The notes: generated by a model not told the origin, from the sequence alone. A stretch of DNA of 64,000 nucleotides from Kluyvera ascorbata_C (GCF_044197065.1 NZ_JBIQOI010000001.1:1-64000), one strand, 5' to 3'. Shown: positions 1-9,136, counted from the stretch's first letter. Program-made: numbers and translations.

Positions 1-147
1 AGCACGAAACTTGCCCCAAGATGAGTTCTCCCTGACTCCTTGAGAGTCCTGAAGGAACGTTGAAGACGACGACGTTGATAGGCTGGGTGTGTAAGCGTAG
101 CGATACGTTGAGCTAACCAGTACTAATGAACCGTGAGGCTTAACCTT
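1..147 (+). rRNA. rrl: 23S ribosomal RNA, 3' end (partial)
   Basis: The window opens inside the last part of a 23S rRNA gene. The sequence matches the terminal domain of enterobacterial 23S rRNA and ends with the usual GAGGCTTAACCTT. The 5' portion lies before the window. The 5S gene follows 92 bases downstream on the same strand, and kgtP comes next, as at the E. coli rrnG locus. Open frames that cross this stretch are not genes. Confidence 0.97.
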
Positions 148-239
148 ACAACGCCGAAGATGTTTTGGCGAAGAGACATCGATATTCAGCTTGATTACAG
201 ATTACATCGACATGCTAAGGCGTGTTGATAAACAGAATT

Positions 240-359
240 TGCCTGGCGGCTGTAGCGCGGTGGTCCCACCTGACCCCATGCCGAACTCAGAAGTGAAACG
301 CCGTAGCGCCGATGGTAGTGTGGGGTCTCCCCATGCGAGAGTAGGGAACTGCCAGGCAT
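240..359 (+). rRNA. rrf: 5S ribosomal RNA
   Basis: A 120-base 5S rRNA, starting TGCCTGGCGGC and ending GCCAGGCAT. Its two ends pair to form helix I. It is the last gene of the rRNA operon. No tRNA follows it before the terminator. Confidence 0.97.
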
Positions 360-368
360 CAATTAGTG

Positions 369-399
369 AAAAAGCCCATCCTGACGGATGGGCTTTTTT
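369..399 (+). terminator. rRNA operon terminator
   Basis: A 12-bp perfect stem (AAAAGCCCATCC / GGATGGGCTTTT) with a TGAC loop, running into a T tract. It lies ten bases after 5S and is a classical intrinsic terminator. Confidence 0.93.
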
Positions 400-430
400 G
401 CGTGTGCGGGAAAGGAAAGTGCGGTGAATT

Positions 431-462
431 TTCCCGGGGTCACTGCGTTCGCCCGGGCTACA
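431..462. repeat. Partial REP-like element
   Basis: This short stretch (TTCCCGGGGTCACTGCG, then GCCCGGGCTACAAG) has the same vocabulary as the fuller palindromic units at 9058-9124 and 58183-58257. It looks like a half or decayed copy of the same interspersed repeat. It lies in the 309-base space between 5S and kgtP. Confidence 0.6.
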
Positions 463-547
463 AGTGCCTTATCTTTAACGTTTTAACCCCTTCGTGTGCC
501 CCTCGTACCTACAGTTACTCCTAAATCGTGATCTTGCTAATGAAAAA

Positions 548-563
548 CGTGATGCCAATCACT
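548..563 (+). promoter_or_regulatory. Candidate CRP site upstream of kgtP
   Basis: CGTGA, six bases, then TCACT. This resembles the TGTGA-N6-TCACA consensus with one mismatch in each half. It lies about 110 bases before kgtP in an AT-rich stretch with TATATAAC-like sequence downstream that could hold a -10. Carbon-source control would suit a dicarboxylate permease, but this is inference from the motif alone. Confidence 0.4.
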
Positions 564-668
564 AATTTACATATAACAATTATATAACATTTCATTCACT
601 AAAATACCTGCCTGCGTGACGTGTACGCCCGGTTAAGGCAGGAGATCGCTTTTGGCAGGAGTTAACGA

Positions 669-1967
669 ATGGCTGTAACCAGTGTGACCCCAGAAGGGAC
701 GCTTACCGGCAGTGATACTCGCCGTCGTGTCATGGCAATTGTCGGGGCATCATCGGGGAACCTCGTTGAATGGTTTGACTTTTATGTCTACTCGTTCTGT
801 TCTCTGTATTTTGCTCATATCTTCTTTCCATCCGGAAATACGACCACCCAGCTTCTACAAACCGCAGGTGTCTTTGCTGCTGGTTTTCTGATGCGTCCTA
901 TCGGCGGATGGCTATTTGGTCGTATTGCCGACCGCCGCGGACGTAAAGTTTCAATGCTTATCTCCGTCTGTATGATGTGCTTTGGCTCTCTGGTGATTGC
1001 CTGCCTGCCGGGCTACAGCGTGATTGGCACCTGGGCTCCGGCGCTGCTATTGCTGGCGCGTTTATTCCAGGGGCTCTCTGTTGGCGGGGAATATGGCACA
1101 AGTGCGACCTATATGAGTGAAGTGGCGGTCGAGGGGCGCAAAGGATTCTATGCGTCATTCCAGTACGTCACCTTAATCGGTGGTCAGCTGTTAGCTGTAC
1201 TGGTCGTCGTTATCCTGCAAAACGTAATGGACAGTGAAAGCCTTCACGCCTGGGGATGGCGTATACCGTTCGCTATGGGGGCGGTACTGGCTGTCGTGGC
1301 GTTGTGGCTACGCCGTCAGCTCGATGAAACATCGCAGAAAGAAACCCGTACGCTGAAAGAGGCTGGATCTTTCAAGGGGCTATGGCGTAATCGTAAAGCG
1401 TTTGTGATGGTGCTTGGTTTTACGGCCGCCGGTTCGTTAAGCTTCTATACCTTCACTACCTATATGCAGAAATATCTGGTGAATACGGCAGGCATGAGCG
1501 CTAACCTCGCCAGCGTCATTATGACGGCAGCACTGTTTGTCTACATGTTGGTACAACCATTCTTTGGCCTGCTGTCGGACAAAGTTGGCCGTCGTACCTC
1601 CATGCTCTGCTTTGGTGCGCTGGCAACGCTGTTTACCGTGCCAATCCTCTCCGCATTGCAGAACGTCACCTCGCCGTATGCCGCGTTTGGCCTGGTCATG
1701 TGCGCATTGCTGATCACCAGCTTCTACACTTCGATTAGCGGAATTTTGAAAGCTGAAATGTTCCCGGCACAGGTACGCGCGCTGGGAGTAGGGCTCTCTT
1801 ATGCGGTCGCGAATGCGTTGTTTGGTGGTTCGGCTGAGTACGTGGCACTATCGCTGAAGTCGGAAGGTATTGAGACCGCCTTCTTCTGGTATGTTACCGT
1901 GATGGCGGCGTTGGCTTTCCTCGTATCGCTGAAGCTGCACCGCAAAGGGAAGGGGTTACGCCTGTAG
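669..1967 (+). CDS. kgtP: Alpha-ketoglutarate permease KgtP
   Basis: A 432-residue major facilitator (metabolite:H+ symporter family) inner-membrane protein that imports 2-oxoglutarate with protons. It matches E. coli KgtP over its whole length, including NLVEWFDFYVYSFCSLYF near the start, the loop motif GRIADRRGRK after the second membrane segment and GGEYGTSATYMSE in the fourth. Twelve hydrophobic segments are apparent. A GGAG-type ribosome site precedes the ATG. The gene is monocistronic, lies directly downstream of the rRNA operon and converges with yfiM, with only two bases between their stop codons. Confidence 0.96.
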   Translation: MAVTSVTPEGTLTGSDTRRRVMAIVGASSGNLVEWFDFYVYSFCSLYFAHIFFPSGNTTTQLLQTAGVFAAGFLMRPIGGWLFGRIADRRGRKVSMLISVCMMCFGSLVIACLPGYSVIGTWAPALLLLARLFQGLSVGGEYGTSATYMSEVAVEGRKGFYASFQYVTLIGGQLLAVLVVVILQNVMDSESLHAWGWRIPFAMGAVLAVVALWLRRQLDETSQKETRTLKEAGSFKGLWRNRKAFVMVLGFTAAGSLSFYTFTTYMQKYLVNTAGMSANLASVIMTAALFVYMLVQPFFGLLSDKVGRRTSMLCFGALATLFTVPILSALQNVTSPYAAFGLVMCALLITSFYTSISGILKAEMFPAQVRALGVGLSYAVANALFGGSAEYVALSLKSEGIETAFFWYVTVMAALAFLVSLKLHRKGKGLRL

Positions 1968-1969
1968 CG

Positions 1970-2296
1970 TTAATGGTGCGCCAGCTGCCACACCGCATAG
2001 CCGGTTGTGGCGCCGGCAACATCCCACGCAAAGTCTTTCCAGCTCCAGCCGCTCCCTGCAGGGCGGCTATCCCACAGCTCTTTCGATGCCCCCAGACTCA
2101 CAGAAAACATAAAGCCAATGGCGGCGCTGCGTTCACGGCTAATGCCCTGGTGCTGCGCATACTCGTTACCGGCGGCAGACAGCATAGCTGATGCAATAAA
2201 GTGCTGTGCTTTATCCTGACCGACCCAGCTATCGTTTGCCATATGGCTACAACCGCTTAATACGAGCGTACAGAAAAGAACAAACACGCGGGTCAT
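1970..2296 (-). CDS. yfiM: YfiM family small lipoprotein
   Basis: A 108-residue predicted outer-envelope lipoprotein of unknown function. It has a short signal peptide ending in the lipobox LSGC, so Cys16 would be lipidated after cleavage. The mature part contains AQHFIASAMLSAAGNEYAQ and a glycine/alanine-rich hydrophobic C terminus, typical of YfiM. It lies downstream of pssA on the same strand but behind a terminator, so it is probably transcribed separately or by read-through. Its 3' end faces the kgtP stop codon. Confidence 0.85.
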   Translation of the reverse strand: MTRVFVLFCTLVLSGCSHMANDSWVGQDKAQHFIASAMLSAAGNEYAQHQGISRERSAAIGFMFSVSLGASKELWDSRPAGSGWSWKDFAWDVAGATTGYAVWQLAHH

Positions 2297-2309
2297 TGAA
2301 GGCTCCCTG

Positions 2310-2335
2310 AAAAAAAGCCCCGTCGAAACGAGGCT
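2310..2335 (-). terminator. Terminator downstream of pssA
   Basis: Read on the minus strand, this is an AGCC(T)CGT / ACG(G)GGCT hairpin with a TTCG tetraloop followed by seven T residues. It begins six bases after the pssA stop codon and is a clear intrinsic terminator. Confidence 0.85.
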
Positions 2336-2340
2336 GCAAT

Positions 2341-3696
2341 TTAAAGGATACGGCTGATGAGTCTGTCGATACGGATACGTCGCAGACGGCGGATAAGCTT
2401 ACGTACTTTAACCGGATATTCAGCGATACTTTGCAGATCGCGGAAATCATTCACTACGGTGGTGTTTTTGCGGATCAGATCCAGCTCTTTCTGGCGCATT
2501 GAGGCCAGCTGCTTTTTCGGATCGTGGATCAGCACGGCATTTTCCAGATCCAGACGCCAGGCGCGTGGATTGAGGTTATTCCCGGTGAGCAGGATCCACT
2601 CGTTGTCGACCCACATTCCTTTCAGGTGGTAGGTATTATCCTCGTCTTTCCACAGACGTACGGTTAACTGATCGGTATTAATATAATACTGTAAGCGACT
2701 CAGGAAGCGACGCAGGTTAATTTCATACAGATAAGGCAGCGCACCGATAATTTTAAACGGCTCGCTTTCCGGGATGTAGAAGTCATTTGCCGTCTTATCA
2801 CCGACGATAATCTCGACCTTTTTTCCATCCCGCAGCAGACGAATAATGTTCCGCACCAGCAGCGCAGGTAGGTTGAAGTACGGTGTACAGATGGTGAGCT
2901 TTTCCTCAGTACACGGCATCAGGTGGAAAATCGTTTTGTTCAGAACGCTGGTTTTACCCAGACCAACTAATGGTGTGACGGTGAGTTCATCATCGCTGGC
3001 ATCGCCTTCAAAATGGTAACTGGTATCACGTAATTCCTGGCGGTACAGGCGGATATCGTTTTTGATTTCTGGGCTTTTTGGACGCTCGGTATTATCGAGG
3101 CGGTTAACGCCGCGGCCTTCAACCAGATTTTCCGACACCCAGTTAAACATGATGTCGGCCATTTTCGGATTGCGGATGCACTGATAGCGGTCATAGCGAT
3201 ATTTATCGTGCTGATGCAGATAGACATCGTTGATACTCGCGCCGCTGTACAGCACGCAGTCATCAATAATGAAGCCCTTAAAGTGCAGTACGCCGAGCGC
3301 TTCACGGGTGTTGATAGGCACGCCGTAAACGGGAACCTCTACGCCCGGATTCTCTTTTGCAGTACGACAGTACCAGTCCGCGTTAGTATTAGACGCGGCA
3401 GCACCAATACGCCCACGCTGTGCACGGTGCCAGTCAACCAGCACGCGGACTTCAAGCTCCGGGCGTTGACGTTTGGCGTCGTACAAGGCTTGCAGAATCG
3501 TCTTTCCGGCGTCGTCCTGTTCGAGGTACAACGCGACGATGCAGATTCGGCGCGTGGCGCTGGCGATTTTTGCGAGCAGAGCTTCACGGAAATCTGCTGG
3601 AGCATAGAAAAACTCAATATCATCAACAGACTGTGAAAGCTTGGGTAATTGGGCAAGGTGTTGTTGATGTTTATTACGCTTAAATTTTGACAACAT
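2341..3696 (-). CDS. pssA: CDP-diacylglycerol-serine O-phosphatidyltransferase
   Basis: Phosphatidylserine synthase makes phosphatidylserine from CDP-diacylglycerol and L-serine, the committed step to phosphatidylethanolamine. The 451-residue protein belongs to the phospholipase D superfamily. Both HKD motifs are visible: HFKGFIID (His138, Lys140, Asp145 in this numbering) and HLKGMWVD (about residues 357-364). The C terminus is very basic (KVRKLIRRLRRIRIDRLISR), fitting peripheral association with ribosomes or membrane known for this family. I start at the ATG as in E. coli; a GTG one codon upstream is also in frame. A terminator follows. Confidence 0.96.
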   Translation of the reverse strand: MLSKFKRNKHQQHLAQLPKLSQSVDDIEFFYAPADFREALLAKIASATRRICIVALYLEQDDAGKTILQALYDAKRQRPELEVRVLVDWHRAQRGRIGAAASNTNADWYCRTAKENPGVEVPVYGVPINTREALGVLHFKGFIIDDCVLYSGASINDVYLHQHDKYRYDRYQCIRNPKMADIMFNWVSENLVEGRGVNRLDNTERPKSPEIKNDIRLYRQELRDTSYHFEGDASDDELTVTPLVGLGKTSVLNKTIFHLMPCTEEKLTICTPYFNLPALLVRNIIRLLRDGKKVEIIVGDKTANDFYIPESEPFKIIGALPYLYEINLRRFLSRLQYYINTDQLTVRLWKDEDNTYHLKGMWVDNEWILLTGNNLNPRAWRLDLENAVLIHDPKKQLASMRQKELDLIRKNTTVVNDFRDLQSIAEYPVKVRKLIRRLRRIRIDRLISRIL

Positions 3697-3804
3697 CACA
3701 GTGCGTTTCTTCTCTGGTTTAGTGAAGGGTCCTCTGTACCTGGCAGACGACGTAAGCGGTCAATGATACCATCTCTGTCGGGTAAGGGCAGCATTTCCAG
3801 CAAC

Positions 3805-6456
3805 TTAGTCATTACTCAGCCTTAATGAAAGACCCACAATGCCATCTTCCAGCTGAATATCAACGTCAAAGCCGAGCTTTCTCGCGAGCGCTATCATCCC
3901 GCGGTTATTGGGCATGGTAATGCCATTCAGGCGCAGTAAACCGTGAGCGCGGGTATAGTTAATCAGTTTATCCAGCAGTCGCCCACCGAGCCCAAGGCCT
4001 TTCAAATCAGAACGTACCAGTACGGCAAATTCTGCATCGATATTATCAGGATCGGAAATCGCGCGGGTTACGCCGAGGATCTCGGTATCATCGCCAGAAC
4101 CGTGAACGGCGACAAAGGCCATTTCCCGATCGTAGTCGATCTGCGTCATATTGGCTAAATCGTCGTGGGTAAATTCGTTAATCTCGCTAAAGTAACGGTA
4201 GTAAAGATCCTCTTTCGTGACGCGCGCGATGAACTGCTGCAACAGCGGTTCATCTTCCGGGAGAATAGGACGGAATAAACAGCGCTCACCGTTTTTCATG
4301 ACTACCCACTCCTCAAGATGTTGAGGATACGGGCGAATGGCGAGACGGCTTTCGCTTGAACCGCTAAACGGCGCGATATCCAGCGTGACGTCCAGTGCGG
4401 TAAATTCACTGCCGGAAACTAACAGCGGATGAATATCCAGGCGTTGGATCTCCGGACAATCAACAATCAGGTTGGAAACTTGCACCAGCAGCTGGCTTAA
4501 TCCGGGAATATCTAACGGGCGTAGCGCACTGCGTCCACGGATTTTTTTGCTCTTAATCGCCTGAATCACCAGATAGCGCGCCAGCGTCATATTGAGTGGC
4601 GGCAGTGCAACGGCTGCCTGGTTTTCCGCCCGCCACTCTACGCCGCCTTCGCCCAGCATAATCAGCGGGCCGAAAACCGGATCGTGCTCAACCACCACGC
4701 GTAATTCCTGTGCGCCAGCGCGGTTGGCCATGCTTTGCACCAGCAGGCCGTGAATGCGCGCCTGTGGCCAGGTCATTTTGACGCGGTCGAGGATCGCGTC
4801 GGCGGCCTGTTGCACTTCGGTAGCGGTACGAAGATAGAGCATGACGCCCTGGACTTCCGATTTATGCGGAATATCCGGCGACCGTAGCTTCAATGCTACG
4901 GGATAACCAATTTGTTCGGCGATATGAACGGCCTCAGCGCTGTCGGAGGCAATCCAGGTCGGCAGCGTATTCAGCCCATAGGCTTCCAGAATCGGACGAA
5001 CTTCATGGGTGTCCAGCGCGCTGATACCGTTGTCTATCGCCTGCTGCAATAGCTCGTGAGCCTGTGAGGTATTTGCCGTCAGGCTATGGGGCAGCGCCGG
5101 TGTTTCCCGCAGTTGTTTCTGGTTGCGCCGGTATTCCACCATATGCATAAAGGCGGTAATCGTCCCTTCCGGGGTGCGATAGGTTGGGATACCGGCATCG
5201 CTGAACATGCGGCGGGCTTCTCGCGATGAGTATTCGCCGCACCAGTTGGTCAACACGCTGATATAGTTCCCGCGCGGATGCTTCTTGATGAGATCAATTA
5301 ACGCGGTCGCGCTTTCGCTGCCCGGCGCCGTTGCGCTTGGAGAGTGGATCACCATCAGGGCATCCAGATCCGGGCTATCGAGCAGCACTTTCACCGCCGC
5401 TAAATAGTGTTCAATGCTGGCATCATCACGCAAGTCCAGCGGGTTATTAGCTTCGACGGTTTCCGGCAGCAGCTGCTGTAGCTGCTGGCGCGTCTCGTCG
5501 CTGAGTATGGCGAGCTTACCGTTGCGCGCCCAGTGCTCATCCAGCGCCAGCGCCGCCGGAGCCGCGCCGTTGCTGATAATCATCAACCGCTCGCCGCGTA
5601 AGGGGCGCATATGGCTGAGCGTTTCAACGGCAGAGAACAGCTCATGGGTATCCTGTACGCGCAGCAGACCCGCGCGTTGAATCGCGGCATCCCATGCCGG
5701 GTCCATACCCGAGTTGACGTGCAACAGGCGCTGAGCCGCCGGGCTGCGTCCGCTTTTAATCACCAGAATCGGCTTATTGCGCGAGGCGCTGCGAGCGGCA
5801 GAAACAAAGCGGCGCGCATCGCTGAGCTGCTCCAGATAGAGCAAGATGGCGCTGGTTTTGCTGTCCCGCGCCAGATAATCGAGCAGGTCGTCGACATCAA
5901 TGTCCAGGCTGTCGCCGAGCGCGATAAAGTAGGAAAACCCCATCTCGCGCTGCTGGGCCCAGTCGAGAATGGTATTGGAAACGGCGGCTGATTGAGAAAT
6001 AAAGGCCAGTTTCCCTTTGCGAATGGGCACCGGCGAAAAGCTGGCATTCAGGCCCTGCCACGGTGCGAGCAAGCCCAGGCTGTTTGGCCCAAGAAGGCGC
6101 ATCTGGTAGCGGGCGGCGCATGCTTTCAGTTCACTGAACTGGTCGGGCGTCGAGGAGAGAATAATGCAGGTTTTACAGCCCTTTTCCCCCAGTGCTTCCA
6201 GCAGCTCGAGGTTACGACGCGCATGGGTGCAAAGCACCGCAAGATCTGGGGAAAAGGGGAGGCTGGCAACGGTCGGCCAGGCGAGAACGCCAAGCACCGC
6301 TTTCCAGGTCGGGGTAACGGGCAGAACAGGGCCAGCAAAGCCGCCGGCCAACAGATTCTGCATCATTAAAAAACCGGCCCGCTGTGGTTTCATCGAGGCG
6401 CCAATCACCGCAATCGATTTTGGCCTCAGAAGTGCTTCCAGCCCACGTTGACTCAT
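3805..6456 (-). CDS. patZ: Protein lysine acetyltransferase (Pat/YfiQ)
   Basis: An 883-residue enzyme combining an N-terminal NDP-forming acyl-CoA synthetase-like part with an ATP-grasp subdomain (roughly residues 1-700) and a C-terminal GNAT acetyltransferase domain (about 725-880; RSDLKGLGLGGRLLDKLI is the acetyl-CoA loop). The family acetylates lysines of acetyl-CoA synthetase and other metabolic proteins. Length and sequence match E. coli YfiQ/Pka (886 residues). AAGGAAGA precedes the ATG as ribosome site. It lies just downstream of tapT on the same strand (35-base gap), so co-transcription is likely. The synthetase part is thought to be a catalytically inactive regulatory module in the family. 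Confidence 0.94.
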   Translation of the reverse strand: MSQRGLEALLRPKSIAVIGASMKPQRAGFLMMQNLLAGGFAGPVLPVTPTWKAVLGVLAWPTVASLPFSPDLAVLCTHARRNLELLEALGEKGCKTCIILSSTPDQFSELKACAARYQMRLLGPNSLGLLAPWQGLNASFSPVPIRKGKLAFISQSAAVSNTILDWAQQREMGFSYFIALGDSLDIDVDDLLDYLARDSKTSAILLYLEQLSDARRFVSAARSASRNKPILVIKSGRSPAAQRLLHVNSGMDPAWDAAIQRAGLLRVQDTHELFSAVETLSHMRPLRGERLMIISNGAAPAALALDEHWARNGKLAILSDETRQQLQQLLPETVEANNPLDLRDDASIEHYLAAVKVLLDSPDLDALMVIHSPSATAPGSESATALIDLIKKHPRGNYISVLTNWCGEYSSREARRMFSDAGIPTYRTPEGTITAFMHMVEYRRNQKQLRETPALPHSLTANTSQAHELLQQAIDNGISALDTHEVRPILEAYGLNTLPTWIASDSAEAVHIAEQIGYPVALKLRSPDIPHKSEVQGVMLYLRTATEVQQAADAILDRVKMTWPQARIHGLLVQSMANRAGAQELRVVVEHDPVFGPLIMLGEGGVEWRAENQAAVALPPLNMTLARYLVIQAIKSKKIRGRSALRPLDIPGLSQLLVQVSNLIVDCPEIQRLDIHPLLVSGSEFTALDVTLDIAPFSGSSESRLAIRPYPQHLEEWVVMKNGERCLFRPILPEDEPLLQQFIARVTKEDLYYRYFSEINEFTHDDLANMTQIDYDREMAFVAVHGSGDDTEILGVTRAISDPDNIDAEFAVLVRSDLKGLGLGGRLLDKLINYTRAHGLLRLNGITMPNNRGMIALARKLGFDVDIQLEDGIVGLSLRLSND

Positions 6457-6491
6457 AGCCGTCTTCCTTACGCGACAGTAATTCTATGAGT

Positions 6492-7190
6492 TTAACCGTT
6501 TTCCGCTTCGGCTGTTGTGATGTTGCCCTGATGATGAGCTTTTCCCGCAAGGTAGTTATCGCGAAAGCGGGTGAAGTGCTGACTAAGCGCCGAAGCCGCG
6601 CCGGTATCATTGGCTAAATCCAGTAGCGCAATGGCCACTTCCGCCGTGCAGTACTGACCTTCGGCATGCACCTCCCGCAGGCTATAGGCGGACACGCGCG
6701 ACAGGTCGACGGAGATAAGCGGAATATTGTCCAGCCATGGGCTTTTGCGGAACATTTTCCGCGCTTCTGGCCAGGTTCCGTCTAACATAATAAACAGCGG
6801 TGGCTTGCCAGCGGGCGGCGCACTGAGTACCTGACGGTCCGGGTCGGCATAGGACGACGGGAAAACGACCATCGGCTGATAGTCCGGGTTTTTAACCAGC
6901 TCGAGTAACGCCTGGGGCGGTTCGGTACGTGACCATTGGAAGGCATCAGTTTGCGGCAAAATGTCGGCAATCAGGCGACCAGTATTACTGGGCTTCATTG
7001 GTTCGGTATCGAACATCACCAGGCAAAAACGGCTCTTTGCCGGATGCGGGGCAATGGTGTCGCACAGACAATAGCGCTGCACCAGCAGACAACGCTGACA
7101 GCGGCGAACCCGATTACCACGGGCAAGGAAAGGGCGAGTCGCGCGGGCTAAACGCTCAGCACGCAACCGAAGAACGGCGTTATCAATCAT
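6492..7190 (-). CDS. tapT: tRNA-uridine aminocarboxypropyltransferase (DTW domain)
   Basis: A 232-residue DTW-domain protein, the YfiP of E. coli. It transfers the 3-amino-3-carboxypropyl group of S-adenosylmethionine to uridine 47 of tRNAs (acp3U47). The N-terminal cysteines 31, 34, 41 and 43 (CQRC and CLC) look like a metal site, and the signature DGTW is at residues 137-140, followed by PEARKM. It lies upstream of the patZ acetyltransferase gene with a 35-base gap and downstream of trxC, all on the minus strand, suggesting a small operon. Confidence 0.92.
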   Translation of the reverse strand: MIDNAVLRLRAERLARATRPFLARGNRVRRCQRCLLVQRYCLCDTIAPHPAKSRFCLVMFDTEPMKPSNTGRLIADILPQTDAFQWSRTEPPQALLELVKNPDYQPMVVFPSSYADPDRQVLSAPPAGKPPLFIMLDGTWPEARKMFRKSPWLDNIPLISVDLSRVSAYSLREVHAEGQYCTAEVAIALLDLANDTGAASALSQHFTRFRDNYLAGKAHHQGNITTAEAENG

Positions 7191-7259
7191 GGGAGTCGTA
7201 CGGCAAAGAGACTATTGTCGCAGAGGCGGATACGGGGCACAAGATGTGCCCCGGTGGGA

Positions 7260-7685
7260 TTATGCCTGCAGAGCTTCGTTCAGCCAGCTTTCAAACGGCG
7301 CTTTCGGGACCGCGCCGTTAAGCATATCGACGACTTCACCATTTTTGAAAATCATGATGGTCGGGATGCTGCGGATACGGAAACGAGCGCTGAGTTCGCG
7401 TTCCGCTTCGGTGTTCACTTTCACAAAGCGAATTTTACCGCTTTGTTCTTCGGCCACATCCTCGAAGATGGGCGCGAAGTTACGGCATGGGCCACACCAT
7501 GGCGCCCAGAAATCAACAACAACGGGGAGATCGTCCTTCAGCAGTTTATCCAGCGTGCTGTCCGTGGCATTAATGACTTCGCCATCAAACAGGTCTTCAC
7601 CACAGCGTCCACATTTTGCCGCTTCGTTAATACGCGCTTCTGGAATGCGATTAAGCGCCTGGCAGTGGGCACAAACGGTATTCAT
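7260..7685 (-). CDS. trxC: Thioredoxin 2
   Basis: A 141-residue cytoplasmic zinc-binding thioredoxin (disulfide reductant in oxidative stress). The N-terminal extension carries two CXXC pairs (Cys5/Cys8 and Cys25/Cys28) that bind zinc, and the active site WCGPC is at residues 63-67. Length matches E. coli TrxC (139). In E. coli trxC is OxyR-controlled; I did not find a site I would defend here. Between its stop and tapT there is an 8-bp stem (GGGGCACA/TGTGCCCC, 7234-7252) without a U tract, at best a weak terminator. Confidence 0.96.
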   Translation of the reverse strand: MNTVCAHCQALNRIPEARINEAAKCGRCGEDLFDGEVINATDSTLDKLLKDDLPVVVDFWAPWCGPCRNFAPIFEDVAEEQSGKIRFVKVNTEAERELSARFRIRSIPTIMIFKNGEVVDMLNGAVPKAPFESWLNEALQA

Positions 7686-7889
7686 AACTCACCTCTGGGT
7701 CATCGTGTTGCAGAACGGCAAGGTTGCCGAATGTTTCTATAATGTTACACATTATCAACAAGAGTGTATTAATCAACAAGGCGTTTTGTCCGATGGATAC
7801 AATAGTCGTGGTCTTTTTTATGAAGTAATGGCTAAGCGCTAACACATCAGGTAATCTGCGCGCTTCGCGCAGCGCAGGTGGAGAAAAAC

Positions 7890-8990
7890 ATGAGCGACGA
7901 ACTGAAGAACAAAAACGGCAAGGTCAAAGTGATGTACGTCCGCAGTGACGATGACTCGGACAAACGCACCCAAAATCCTCGTACTGGTAAAGGCGGAGGC
8001 CGTCCTGGCACATCCCGTGCTGGTGCTTCCCGTGCCGAAGGCGGTCGTCGCCCTGCCCGTGATGAGAGAAAGGGTCCTAACAGCGAACGCGGCCGTGAAC
8101 GTGGTCGTGACCGCGATGTAGAACGCGATCGCGATCGTGGCGAAGGCTCCCCATGGCGTACGGTTTCCCGTGCTCCGGGTGATGACGCGCCGGCAAAAGC
8201 CGATCACGGCGGGATCAGCGGTAAAAGCTTTATCGATCCAGAAGTCCTGCGTCGTCAGCGCGCAGAAGAGACCCGTGTATACGGCGAAAACGCCTGTCAG
8301 GCACTGTTCCAGAGCCGTCCGGACGCTATCGTTCGCGCATGGTTCATTCAGAGCGTAACCCCGCGCTTTAAAGAAGCGTTGCGCTGGATGGCGGCAAACC
8401 GCAAAGCCTATCACGTGGTTGATGAAGAAGAGCTGGCGAAAGCATCCGGCACTGAGCACCACGGCGGCGTGTGCTTCCTGATCAAAAAACGTAACGGGAC
8501 GTCCGTACAGCAGTGGGTCGCAAAAAGCGGCGAAGATGACTGCGTATTGGCGCTGGAAGACGCCGGTAACCCACACAACCTCGGCGCGATGATCCGCAGC
8601 TGCGCGCACTTCGGTGTGAAAGGCGTGGTACTGCAGGATGCGGCTCTGCTGGAATCCGGTGCGGCTATTCGTACCGCAGAAGGTGGCGCTGAACACGTTG
8701 AGCCGATTACCGGTGACGGTTTCATCGACGCGCTGGAGCAGTTCCGCGATGCGGGCTACACCATCGTAACGACCAGCGGCAACGGCCGTGGCCTGCCGCT
8801 GTTCAAATCCGAACTGCCTAAGAAGATGGTTCTGGCGCTAGGTCAGGATCGCGATGGCGTTTCCGAAGCGGCAGCCGCTATTGCTGACATGAGTGTTTCT
8901 ATCGACGGAACTCGTGCCGTTGAAGGACTGAATGTTTCCGTGGCGACGGGCGTGCTATTAGCCGAATGGTGGCGTCAGCATAAAGCGTAA
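7890..8990 (+). CDS. yfiF: YfiF, SpoU-family putative RNA 2'-O-methyltransferase
   Basis: A 366-residue protein with a long basic N-terminal region (about 1-110) and a C-terminal SPOUT (TrmH/SpoU) methyltransferase domain. The three SpoU motifs are visible: NPHNLGAMIRSCAHFG (227-242), LALGQDRDG (315-323) and LNVSVATGVLLAEW (347-360). The substrate is unknown as far as I know. I chose the ATG at 7890 because GGTGGAG sits six bases before it; an in-frame GTG at 7878 overlaps that site. Residues about 66-85 form an Arg/Asp/Gly/Glu tract that makes the protein longer than my recollection of E. coli YfiF (345). Divergent from trxC. Confidence 0.9.
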   Translation: MSDELKNKNGKVKVMYVRSDDDSDKRTQNPRTGKGGGRPGTSRAGASRAEGGRRPARDERKGPNSERGRERGRDRDVERDRDRGEGSPWRTVSRAPGDDAPAKADHGGISGKSFIDPEVLRRQRAEETRVYGENACQALFQSRPDAIVRAWFIQSVTPRFKEALRWMAANRKAYHVVDEEELAKASGTEHHGGVCFLIKKRNGTSVQQWVAKSGEDDCVLALEDAGNPHNLGAMIRSCAHFGVKGVVLQDAALLESGAAIRTAEGGAEHVEPITGDGFIDALEQFRDAGYTIVTTSGNGRGLPLFKSELPKKMVLALGQDRDGVSEAAAAIADMSVSIDGTRAVEGLNVSVATGVLLAEWWRQHKA

Positions 8991-9005
8991 GCAAACGCGA
9001 TGTTG

Positions 9006-9042
9006 AAAAAAAACCGGAAGAGGCAACTCGACCGGTTTTTTT
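9006..9042 (+). terminator. Terminator downstream of yfiF
   Basis: AAAAAAACCGG pairs with CCGGTTTTTTT, with an inner GAG/CTC pairing closing a GCAA loop. It lies 16 bases after the yfiF stop codon. The A tract on the other side would let it work in both directions. Confidence 0.9.
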
Positions 9043-9057
9043 ATATCTGCAATATTT

Positions 9058-9124
9058 CCCGGCGTCACTGCACTTGGTCGGGCTCCGATTCAAATGTAGC
9101 CCGGCCGAACGCAGTGACGCCGGG
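9058..9124. repeat. REP-type palindromic unit (GTAGCCCGG family)
   Basis: A 67-base near-palindrome with perfect 14-bp arms CCCGGCGTCACTGC (9058-9071) and GCAGTGACGCCGGG (9111-9124), plus an inner imperfect TTGGTCGGGCT/AGCCCGGCCGAA pairing. It sits between the convergent yfiF and ung genes, a usual place for REP elements. Related copies occur at 431-462 and 58183-58257. Confidence 0.85.
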
Positions 9125-9136
9125 AAGCTCTCCAGA

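Noticed and set aside
191..427. A 78-codon frame over the 5S rRNA and terminator
   Set aside because: It reads through the 5S gene and a terminator hairpin; the sequence is structural RNA.
7234..7252. GGGGCACA/TGTGCCCC hairpin after trxC as a terminator
   Set aside because: A good stem but no U tract on the transcribed strand; trxC and tapT may well be co-transcribed.
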